Source: Acidimicrobiales bacterium (GTDB lineage: Bacteria; Actinomycetota; Acidimicrobiia; Acidimicrobiales; DASWMK01). From it: DNA of 36,659 bases. Made by a program: the position numbers and the translations under genes. The notes below the pieces were generated by a model, which saw only the letters and a list, made by a program, of their open reading frames with translations, ran no database searches and was not told where the DNA came from. Shown piece after piece: positions 23,385-30,264 of this stretch. Location: NCBI GenBank assembly GCA_036399815.1, contig DASWMK010000047.1, forward strand, positions 1-36,659, written 5' to 3'. Numbering within the stretch: the first letter of the stretch is position 1; each line of letters begins with the position of its first letter.

Positions 23385-24773
23385 GTGGCGGCGGTGGGAC
23401 CGGACACGCTGGCGGGCCTCCCCGGGCCCCGGCTGGGGCGGGACGAGGTGCGGGGGCTGGAGCTCGTCGCGCACCTGCTCGGGACGGCGGCCGCCCACCC
23501 CGGCACGGTCGTCTGCCACGCCGTCGGGCCGTTCTTCGCGTCGCACATGGGGACGGTCGGCTGCGTCGAGGTGCGGGGCGCGGCCGGCATTCGCGAGGTG
23601 CTGACGAACGCGTCGGACTTCGGCACGCTCCAGCCCGACGTGGCCGACCTGCCCGACGACGTCCGGTCGATGAGCCGGGGCGTGTTCACGTTCCACGGCC
23701 CCGGCCACGCCCGCCACCGGGCCGAGCTGCGGGACCTCGTCGTCCTCGACGACCGCACCGTGGCGGCGCTGCTCGGCGCCGTCCGGGAGGCGGTCGGCCG
23801 CTGGCCGGGCCCGCCGGTCGACCTGGCCGCCGCCTGCCGGGCCGTGGCCCGCCACGTGTGGAGCGCGGTGCTCTTCGGGCCGGGGGAGCGGGGCCTCGCC
23901 CTCGGGCGGGGGGTCGGCGCCGTCGTCGACGGCCGCCGGGCCCGGCGCCTGGCCACCACGCCGCTCGCCCGCCGGGCCGCCCACCGCCAGACCGTCCACG
24001 CCAGCCGGGCCCTGGCCCGGGAGCTGGCCGGCTGGCTCCGCCGGCCCGGCCGCGACGGCCTGCTCGCCGGCCTGGGCGACGGCCTGGCGGAGGGCGACGA
24101 CGACGAGGCCCTCACCCTGGCCGTGGCCCACGCCACCGCCGTCGCCGCGGCGTCGACCGAGCCGGCCGCGGCGAGCCTGGCCTGGGCCGTCCTCGCCCTC
24201 ACCCAGCGGCCCGACCTGCAGGACGAGCTGCGGGCGGCGCCGCCGGCGTTCGACGGCGGGCGGCCCCGGCGCGGCGAGCGGGACCTGCTCGACCGGGTGC
24301 TGGTCGAGAGCCAGCGCCTCCTGCCGTCCAGCGCGCTGGTCACCCGGGCCACCCTCCGGCCCGTGACCGTCGCCGGCCACGGCCTGCCGGCCGGCTGCGA
24401 GGTGATCGTCAGCTCGCTGGTCGCCCACCGCGACCCGGACCGGTTCCCCGACCCCACCCGCTTCGCCCCCGAGCGGTGGGCGGGCCTCGAGGTCACGCCG
24501 TTCGAGTTCTTCCCGTTCGGCGCCGGCGTCCGCGGCTGCCTCGGCGCCACCGTGGCCCGGGCCATGCTGCGGGCCACCCTGGCCGAGCTGCTGGCCACGG
24601 GCACGGTCCACCTGGCCTTCGACACCAGGGTCGGCTGGCAGGTGCCGGACGCGCTCGTGCCCGCCCCCGGCGTCCCGGTCGTCCTCGTGCCGGGCGACGC
24701 CGCCGCCGGGCCGCGCGGGCGGGCCGAGGGGCCGATCACGACCATCGTCGACTTCGGGCGGTTCGCCCCTTGA
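23385..24773 (+). CDS. Cytochrome P450, predicted RiPP crosslinking enzyme
   Basis: A P450 of about 462 aa. The heme-binding loop is 'FFPFGAGVRGCLG' with Cys385 as thiolate ligand, the K-helix ExxR is E308-R311 ('VESQR') and the PERW segment is present. In the I-helix the usual A-G-x-D/E-T reads 'AASTEPAAASLAW': the acid-alcohol pair is reversed (T-E), which may mark non-hydroxylating chemistry. It lies immediately upstream of a precursor peptide ending Tyr-Leu-Trp-Asp and an MNIO/B12-rSAM operon, so it probably links the aromatic rings of Tyr and Trp. Redox partners are not encoded nearby. GTG codons at 23385, 23394 and 23256 are possible starts; 23385 or 23394 gives the family N-terminus. 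Confidence 0.9.
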   Translation: MAAVGPDTLAGLPGPRLGRDEVRGLELVAHLLGTAAAHPGTVVCHAVGPFFASHMGTVGCVEVRGAAGIREVLTNASDFGTLQPDVADLPDDVRSMSRGVFTFHGPGHARHRAELRDLVVLDDRTVAALLGAVREAVGRWPGPPVDLAAACRAVARHVWSAVLFGPGERGLALGRGVGAVVDGRRARRLATTPLARRAAHRQTVHASRALARELAGWLRRPGRDGLLAGLGDGLAEGDDDEALTLAVAHATAVAAASTEPAAASLAWAVLALTQRPDLQDELRAAPPAFDGGRPRRGERDLLDRVLVESQRLLPSSALVTRATLRPVTVAGHGLPAGCEVIVSSLVAHRDPDRFPDPTRFAPERWAGLEVTPFEFFPFGAGVRGCLGATVARAMLRATLAELLATGTVHLAFDTRVGWQVPDALVPAPGVPVVLVPGDAAAGPRGRAEGPITTIVDFGRFAP

Positions 24774-24798
24774 CCACCCTGGTGGGCGTGCCTAGGTT
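24770..24798 (+). promoter_or_regulatory. Candidate promoter of the RiPP precursor
   Basis: TTGACC (24770-24775) and TAGGTT (24793-24798) are separated by exactly 17 bases and resemble housekeeping -35 and -10 boxes. The -35 box overlaps the P450 stop codon. Transcription would begin near 24805, leaving a 5' leader of about 50 bases before the precursor ATG. This would let the peptide be made in excess of the P450. Confidence 0.55.
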
Positions 24799-24855
24799 GG
24801 GCCCCGGTCCGGCGCCCCACGCGGGTGGGTCGCGGGCCTCGAGCGGAGGTGCTCC

Positions 24856-25059
24856 ATGGAGAGCAGCGAAGGCGGGAAGTACCAGGCGCGGCAGGGCGAG
24901 GGCGGCAGGAGCCTCGAGCTGTCGTTCGACGTGAGCGGCGACCGCCGGGACCAGATCATGCGGTGCCTGGAGAGCGGCGAGCTGCGGATGGTGCTGCAGG
25001 ACGTCGACGTGGAGCAGCTGTCCCGCGGCGACCTCGGCGGCGGCTACCTCTGGGACTGA
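24856..25059 (+). CDS. RiPP precursor peptide with C-terminal Tyr-Leu-Trp-Asp
   Basis: A 67-aa peptide with a perfect GGAGG 6 bases before its ATG. The leader (about residues 1-55) is charged and helical ('RRDQIMRCLESGELRMVLQDVDVEQL'). The end is 'SRGDLGGGYLWD', a Gly-rich hinge followed by Y64-L65-W66-D67 at the very C-terminus. It sits between a P450 and an MNIO/RRE/B12-rSAM/methyltransferase operon. By analogy with the aminopyruvatide pathway, the P450 would join the two aromatic rings, the MNIO would convert Asp67 to aminopyruvate, and the other two enzymes would methylate. I do not recognise the leader from a named family. The core assignment is inference from position and motif. Confidence 0.85.
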   Translation: MESSEGGKYQARQGEGGRSLELSFDVSGDRRDQIMRCLESGELRMVLQDVDVEQLSRGDLGGGYLWD

Positions 25060-25081
25060 GCCGGCCGCGGCGACGGTCGGC

Positions 25082-25933
25082 GTGAACGACGGCGGCGGGG
25101 CCCGGCCGGCGGTCGGCCTCGCCTGGGGCCCGGCGGCGCGCGCCCTGCTGCGGTCCGACCCTGCCCTGGTCGACCACGTCGAGGTGCCCTTCGAGCACCT
25201 CCGCCACGACCCGGGCACCGTCGACGCGCTCGGCGACGTGCCGGTCGTGCTGCACTGCGCGTCGATGTCGGTGGCCGGCTTCGTCGAGCCCGACGACGCC
25301 ACCCTGGCCGACATCCGGTCGTGGGCCGACCGGGTGGGCACGCCGTGGATCGGCGAGCACCTCGCGTTCGTGCTGGCCGACGACCCCGAGGCGCTCGTCG
25401 CCGGCACCGAGGGCGAGCCCACCCGGCTGACCTACACGATGGCCCCGCAGCTGAGCGAGCGGGTGCTGCGCCGGGTCGGCGAGAACCTCGACCGGCTGCG
25501 GGAGCGGTTCGACCACGAGCTCATCGTCGAGAACAACCCGCAGTACCTGGACGTGCCCGGCTCGGAGATGAGCCAGGTGGAGTTCGTGGCCGAGGTCGCG
25601 GCGCGCTTCGACGTCGGCCTGCTCCTCGACCTGACCCACCTCGCCGTGTCGGCCCACAACCTCGGCTTCGACCCGGCCGCCGCCCTCGCCGCGCTGCCCC
25701 TCGACCGGGTCGTCGAGGTCCATCTCTCCGGCATGTCGGTGCAGGGCGGCGTGGCCTGGGACGACCACGCCAGCCTGGCCCCGCCGGCCGTGCTCGACCT
25801 GTTCGCCACGGTCGCCGAGGAGGCCGCGCCGAGGGCCGTCACCCTCGAGTACAACTGGGCGCCCGACCACCGCCTCGACGCCGTCGTCGACCAGATCCTC
25901 GCCGTGCGGGCCGCGGTCGGCCGTGCCGGCTGA
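25082..25933 (+). CDS. MNIO (DUF692) multinuclear iron oxidative enzyme
   Basis: A 283-aa TIM-barrel enzyme of the MNIO family (MbnB, TglH), which uses two or three irons and O2 to remodel residues of a precursor peptide. Metal-ligand candidates are H58 ('VVLHCASMS'), E92/H93 ('GEHLAF'), E150-N151 ('VENNPQYL'), D183 and H186 ('LLDLTHLAVSAHN'), H214 ('VEVHLSG'), D228/H229 ('WDDHASL') and E256 ('LEYNW'). The family usually has Asn where H186 stands ('LLDxxN'), a difference worth noting. The GTG start is 22 bases after the precursor gene, and the stop overlaps the partner gene. In aminopyruvatide synthesis the MNIO acts on a C-terminal Asp, matching Asp67 of the precursor. Confidence 0.92.
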   Translation: MNDGGGARPAVGLAWGPAARALLRSDPALVDHVEVPFEHLRHDPGTVDALGDVPVVLHCASMSVAGFVEPDDATLADIRSWADRVGTPWIGEHLAFVLADDPEALVAGTEGEPTRLTYTMAPQLSERVLRRVGENLDRLRERFDHELIVENNPQYLDVPGSEMSQVEFVAEVAARFDVGLLLDLTHLAVSAHNLGFDPAAALAALPLDRVVEVHLSGMSVQGGVAWDDHASLAPPAVLDLFATVAEEAAPRAVTLEYNWAPDHRLDAVVDQILAVRAAVGRAG

Positions 25934-26681
25934 CACCGCCGCCGACCCGGCGTACTGCCACGCCGTGCTCGCCCGCCTGGTCGAGGACCCGGGCCGGGCG
26001 GCGTCGCCGGTGCCCGAAGGGCTCGACACCGAGCGGGTCCGCCGCCTCACCGGGTTCATCACCAAGGTCCGCCACAACCCGGTCCGGTTCCACCTGCCGC
26101 TGACCATGCGGGCCCTCGCCGCGGCCGGCGTGGAGATCGACTTCTTCGCCGACCTGGCGCCCGAGTTCGGCGAGCGCCGCCGCCGGGGGCTGTCCGACGC
26201 CGAGCGCGTCGCCCTGTTCGCCGACGCCCTGGACCGCTGGCTCGACCCCGCCGACCCCGCCCACCGCCTCGTGGCCGACGTGCTGGCCCACGAGCGGACG
26301 ATGGCCGAGGTGGCCGCCCACCCGCCGGTGCCGCCGCCCGACACCGGCGCCGTCGTCGGCCCGGCCAGCCGGCCCCGCCGCCGGCCCGGCGTGCGGGTGC
26401 TCCACCTGACCGTGCACCCGCCCGACGTGGCCGACCCCCCGCCCGGCGGCCTCGACCGGTCGCCCCGCTGCCACTGCTACGTGCCCACGCCGGCCGGGCC
26501 GCGCGTCAAGCGGCTGGAGCCGGCGCTCGCACCCCTCCTCGCCGCGGCCGACGGCTCGGCCACCGTGACCGCGATCACCCAGGCGCTCGGGCTCGACGGC
26601 GGCGCCGTGCCCCGGGTGGCCGAGGTGTTCCAGGTGCTGGCCCGGCGGGGGCTCCTCGACGTGGAGGGACCGTGCGCCTGA
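25923..26681 (+). CDS. MNIO partner protein with C-terminal RRE-like winged helix
   Basis: A 252-aa protein. The N-terminal two thirds are helical ('ERVRRLTGFITKVRHNPVRFHLPLTMRALAAAGVEIDFFADLAPEF'), as in MbnC/TglI-type partner proteins. After a Pro-rich linker comes a small alpha/beta segment ('PGVRVLHLTVHPP', 'RCHCYVPTPAGPRVKRLEPALAPLLAAADGS') and a winged-helix-like end ('VTAITQALGLDGGAVPRVAEVFQVLARRGLLD'). The last part resembles a PqqD-type RRE, the domain that binds leader peptides. Its likely job is to present the 67-aa precursor to the MNIO. The GTG overlaps the MNIO stop by 11 bases and its stop overlaps the radical SAM start. Confidence 0.85.
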   Translation: MPADTAADPAYCHAVLARLVEDPGRAASPVPEGLDTERVRRLTGFITKVRHNPVRFHLPLTMRALAAAGVEIDFFADLAPEFGERRRRGLSDAERVALFADALDRWLDPADPAHRLVADVLAHERTMAEVAAHPPVPPPDTGAVVGPASRPRRRPGVRVLHLTVHPPDVADPPPGGLDRSPRCHCYVPTPAGPRVKRLEPALAPLLAAADGSATVTAITQALGLDGGAVPRVAEVFQVLARRGLLDVEGPCA

Positions 26682-28579
26682 CCCTGGTCGACAACCTCGT
26701 GTTCCCGGTGGGCCGCCAGCACACCGACTTCGACGTGCACCCCAACATCGGGCTGGCGTCGCTCGCCGCCGTCGTGCGCCTCGCCGGCCACGACGTCCGC
26801 ATCGTCGACCCCAAGCGCGAGGTCAGGCAGGGCCGGCTGGCGCTCGGGCCCGACCTCTACCGCGACGCCGCCGAGGCCCTCCTCGCCGGCTCGCCCGACG
26901 CCGTCGGGTTCACCACGCTCGGCTGCTCGTTCATCTTCACGGTCAGGGTGGCCGAGCAGCTGAAGCGGCTGGCCCCCGGCCTCCCCGTCCTCCTCGGCGG
27001 GCCCCACGCCACCGTGCTCGACCGGGCCATCATGGAGGCCTTCCCGGTCGTGGACGTCATCGTCCGCCACGAGGCCGAGGACACGATCGGCCCCGTCCTC
27101 GACGCCCTCCCCACCATGCGCCTCTCCGCCGTGCCCGGCGTGACCTACCGGACGGGCCGCACGGCGCTCGGCATCCGCGCCAACGCCGGCGCGCCGAAGG
27201 TCGACGACCTCGACACCCTGCCCTTCCCGGCCTACGACCTCTATCCCGTCGAGGACCTGGACCTGCCCTACCTGCGGGTCGAGGCCGGCCGGGGCTGCCC
27301 GTGGGCGTGCACGTTCTGCTCGACGGCGACGTTCTTCCAGCGCTCCTACCGGCTGAAGTCGCCGGCCCGGCTCGTCGCCGACCTCGACACCCTGCACGAG
27401 CGGTACGGGCACACGACCTTCAAGCTCGAGCACGACCTGTTCACGGTCAACAAGCGCAAGGTGGCGGCGTTCTGCGACGCCGTGCGGGACCGGGACTACG
27501 AGTGGATGGCGTCGGCCCGCATCGACTGCGTGGACGAGCCCCTGCTCGAGCGCATGGCCGAGGCCGGGTGCCGGCAGCTGTACTTCGGGGTCGAGACCGG
27601 GTCGGTGGCCCTCCAGGCCTCGCTGCGCAAGCGCCTCGACCTGTCGCTGCTCGAGCCCGTGCTGCGCAAGGCCGGCGAGGTCGGGATCGAGGCCGTCACG
27701 TCGTTCATCACCGGGTTCCCCGAGGAGACCGAGGAGGACCGGGACGCCACCCTGGTCACCATCGGCGCGCTGACGACCGGCCTCGACCCCGCGCCGACGG
27801 CCCAGCTCCACCTGCTCCTGCCCGAGCCCGGCACCGGCGAGTTCGAGGAGCACCGGGACGAGCTGGCCTTCGACGGCTACGTGGCCGAGTTCAACGCCGA
27901 GCCCCACCGGGGCGACCACGACCTGATCGCCGCCCACCCGTCGATCTTCGCCACCTACCACCACTACCCGGGACTGATCCCGCGCCAGGAGCAGGTCGCC
28001 GTCGTCGAGGTCACCCGCCGGTTCCTCGCCCTCGGGCCGCTCGTGCTGCGCGAGGTGCTGGCGGCCAGCGGGCTCGACCTCGCCGCGCTCGTGCTCGACG
28101 CCTGCCGCCACGCCGGGGACCGGCGCGACGCCGCCCTCGTGGTCGACGACGCCGTCCGCCGCTTCGGCCGCGACCACCTCGTCACCTCGCTCGTCCGCCT
28201 CCGCGTCGGCCTGGCCGAGCCGCCGGCCGACCGGTCGCCGAGCGACGGCGCCACCCTCGTGCTGTCGCCCTACGCCGTGCTGTTCGACGACCTCCACGAC
28301 TGCGGCCGGGCCCTCGACCACCTCGTCAACCGGCCCGGCGAGCCGCTCCCCGACGAGCTGACGGCCGCCCGGCACGACTACGTCGCCGTCCGCACGCCGG
28401 GCGGGGTGCGGCTGTTCCAGGTCGACCCGCTGACCCACCTCGTGGCGTCGGCCTTCGCCGTCCCGGCCACGCCGGCCGGCGTGAAGGAGCGCCTCGACGG
28501 GCTGGTCGGCGGCGACGTGCCGGTCGACGGGGTCGTCGAGCGCCTCGTGCGGGCGGAGGCGCTCGTCGCCGGTGCCTGA
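26672..28579 (+). CDS. B12-binding radical SAM enzyme, predicted peptide C-methyltransferase
   Basis: A 635-aa class B radical SAM protein. The N-terminal cobalamin-binding fold (about 1-150) has 'PNIGLASLAAVVRLAGHDVRIVD', 'VGFTTLGCSF' and 'PVLLGGPHATVLD'. The radical SAM barrel has the cluster motif C209-x3-C213-x2-C216 ('GCPWACTFC'), then 'TFKLEHDLFTVNK' and 'YFGVETGS'. The C-terminal 230 residues are a cluster-specific extension with a possible winged-helix end. Such enzymes methylate unactivated carbons, for example the beta-carbon of an aromatic residue, using methylcobalamin. In the aminopyruvatide pathway the equivalent enzyme makes beta-methyltyrosine, so Y64 or W66 of the precursor is the probable target. 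Confidence 0.9.
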   Translation: MRLTLVDNLVFPVGRQHTDFDVHPNIGLASLAAVVRLAGHDVRIVDPKREVRQGRLALGPDLYRDAAEALLAGSPDAVGFTTLGCSFIFTVRVAEQLKRLAPGLPVLLGGPHATVLDRAIMEAFPVVDVIVRHEAEDTIGPVLDALPTMRLSAVPGVTYRTGRTALGIRANAGAPKVDDLDTLPFPAYDLYPVEDLDLPYLRVEAGRGCPWACTFCSTATFFQRSYRLKSPARLVADLDTLHERYGHTTFKLEHDLFTVNKRKVAAFCDAVRDRDYEWMASARIDCVDEPLLERMAEAGCRQLYFGVETGSVALQASLRKRLDLSLLEPVLRKAGEVGIEAVTSFITGFPEETEEDRDATLVTIGALTTGLDPAPTAQLHLLLPEPGTGEFEEHRDELAFDGYVAEFNAEPHRGDHDLIAAHPSIFATYHHYPGLIPRQEQVAVVEVTRRFLALGPLVLREVLAASGLDLAALVLDACRHAGDRRDAALVVDDAVRRFGRDHLVTSLVRLRVGLAEPPADRSPSDGATLVLSPYAVLFDDLHDCGRALDHLVNRPGEPLPDELTAARHDYVAVRTPGGVRLFQVDPLTHLVASAFAVPATPAGVKERLDGLVGGDVPVDGVVERLVRAEALVAGA

Positions 28580-29567
28580 CCGGCGCTCGGTCCACGACGC
28601 CGTCGAGGGGTTCCACGTGGCCGCGCTGGTCGCCGGCCTCGACCGGCTGGGCGTGCTCGACGCCATGGCCGAGCCGGCGAGCCCGGCCGACCTCGCGGCC
28701 CCCGCCGGGCTCGACGCCGGCCTGCTCGGCCTCTGCCTCGAGTATCTCGCCGGGGTGACCGACCTGGTCGAGCGGCGGGGCGAGCGCTACGCGGTGACGG
28801 GGCGGTGGGACGCCTACGCCAGGGCGTGCGTCCGCCAGTACGTCGGCGCCTACGGCCCGCTCTCGCTCGACCTGGCCGCCGTGCTGCGCGACGCCACGAC
28901 GGGGGCCGGGCTGGTCGACCGGGGCGAGCACGCCCGCAGCTTCTCGGGCGCGCCGACCGTCGCCGGCGTCGTCGCCGACCTCGTCCTCCAGCTCGGCCTC
29001 GCCCCGACCCTCGACCTCGGCTGCGGCGCCGGCGGGCTGCTGGCCGACCTCGGCCGGCGGGACCCGGCCTTCGTCGGCTGGGGGGTCGACGCCAGCCCGG
29101 CGATGTGCGCGGCGGCCAGGGAGCGGCTGGCCGGCGACGGGCTGGCCGGCCGGGTGACCGTGGTCGAGGGCGACGCCTTCGACCCGGCCGCGGTGGCCGC
29201 CGCCGTGCCCGCCGGGGAGGTCCGCTCGATCACGGCGACCAGCCTGCTGAACGAGCTGTGGCGCGACGGGCGGGACGGGCGGCCGACCGTCGCCGGTTGG
29301 CTGCGGTCGCTCGCCGGCGGCTTCCCGGGCCGGGCCGTCGTCGTCACCGACTACTTCGGCCGCCTGGGCCGCCGGCCGCCGCCGTGGCCGGCGCCCGGCG
29401 CCCTCCACGACCTCGTCCAGGCCCTGTCCGGGCAGGGGGTCCCGCCCGCGGACCACGACGGCTGGCGGGAGGCCTACCGGGAGGCCGGCGCCCAGGTGCT
29501 GCACCTGGCCGAGGACGGCGCCCGGTCGTTCTTCGTCCACCTCCTGCTCCTGCCCGGCCGCCGCTGA
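28572..29567 (+). CDS. Class I SAM-dependent methyltransferase of the RiPP cluster
   Basis: A 331-aa protein. An N-terminal winged-helix dimerisation region (about 1-80: 'DAVEGFHVAALVAGLDRLGVLDAM') is followed by a Rossmann domain with motif I 'LDLGCGAGG' from residue 147, acidic loop 'GVDASPAM' and 'VVEGDAF'. This is the layout of O- and C-methyltransferases such as those acting on natural products. The GTG overlaps the radical SAM stop by 8 bases, making it the last gene of the operon. In the published aminopyruvatide pathway a methyltransferase acts on the beta-carbon of the C-terminal alpha-keto acid, so that is the expected role; acting on a different group cannot be excluded. Confidence 0.88.
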   Translation: MPDRRSVHDAVEGFHVAALVAGLDRLGVLDAMAEPASPADLAAPAGLDAGLLGLCLEYLAGVTDLVERRGERYAVTGRWDAYARACVRQYVGAYGPLSLDLAAVLRDATTGAGLVDRGEHARSFSGAPTVAGVVADLVLQLGLAPTLDLGCGAGGLLADLGRRDPAFVGWGVDASPAMCAAARERLAGDGLAGRVTVVEGDAFDPAAVAAAVPAGEVRSITATSLLNELWRDGRDGRPTVAGWLRSLAGGFPGRAVVVTDYFGRLGRRPPPWPAPGALHDLVQALSGQGVPPADHDGWREAYREAGAQVLHLAEDGARSFFVHLLLLPGRR

Positions 29568-29569
29568 CC

Positions 29570-29590
29570 GGCGCCCGCCGGCCCGGCGCC
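29570..29590. terminator. Hairpin between convergent genes
   Basis: GGCGCC at 29570-29575 and again at 29585-29590 can form a 6-bp stem with a 9-base GC-rich loop. It lies between the stop codons of the RiPP methyltransferase and the minus-strand VOC gene, where a bidirectional terminator would be expected. No T-run is seen. Confidence 0.4.
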
Positions 29591-29591
29591 G

Positions 29592-30203
29592 TCAGCGCAG
29601 CAGCGTGCTGCCCGATGGACCGTCGACGCGGGCGACGAGCGCGGCGACCGGCGCGGCCGTGACGGTCACGACGGCGCCGAGGGCCCGGAGGACGGCGGCC
29701 AGCCCCTCGGGGTCGGGGTGCTCGACGGTGAGGTCGGCGAGGGTGAGGCCCGGGGGAGCGGACGACGCGGGGTGGGGCGTGGTGCCCCAGTCGATGAGGA
29801 ACGGCACCGGGCCGCCGCCCCGCGCGTTCGCCGTGAGCCGCCAGCGGAGGACGGCGCCCGCCGGCGTCGTGCGGGTCATCTCGACCGGGTCCCCCGGGTC
29901 GTGCCCGGCGGCGCGAGCCCGGGCGACGGCGGCGTCGACGTCGTCGCAGCCGACCGCCCAGCCGACCAGGCCGGGCGCGCGGAGCCCGTCGAGCCCGAAG
30001 GGGCGGGGCCGGGGCGGCGGCGGCTGGTCGGGGTCGGGCGCGATGACCTCGAGGTACGTCGTCGGCCCGAGGGCGACCAGCGCGTTGTGCGTGCCGACGC
30101 CGGCGTGCCGGCCTCCGGGCGCGACGCGCACGCCGAGGCGGCGCTCGAGGTCGTCGACGGCGGCACCGAGGTCCGGCGCGCCGTAGACGAGGTGGTCGAT
30201 CAC
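29592..30203 (-). CDS. VOC superfamily protein (Glyoxalase_3-like)
   Basis: A 203-aa protein beginning 'MIDHLVYGAPDLGAAVDDLERRLGV', then 'GGRHAGVGTHNALVALGPTTYLEVIAPDP', the hallmark of the glyoxalase-like VOC family in which His and Glu are metal ligands (H4, E52). The second half is more divergent ('PFLIDWGTTPHPA'). The GTG start at 30203 begins directly in the first beta strand and has no clear Shine-Dalgarno. Its substrate is unknown. It faces the RiPP cluster and is not part of that transcript. Confidence 0.87.
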   Translation of the reverse strand: MIDHLVYGAPDLGAAVDDLERRLGVRVAPGGRHAGVGTHNALVALGPTTYLEVIAPDPDQPPPPRPRPFGLDGLRAPGLVGWAVGCDDVDAAVARARAAGHDPGDPVEMTRTTPAGAVLRWRLTANARGGGPVPFLIDWGTTPHPASSAPPGLTLADLTVEHPDPEGLAAVLRALGAVVTVTAAPVAALVARVDGPSGSTLLR

Positions 30204-30264
30204 CTGGCGGTCGGCATGCGCCGGGCCGGTCGCCCGGCCCGGCGCGTGCCGCGAGCTGCCGTGG

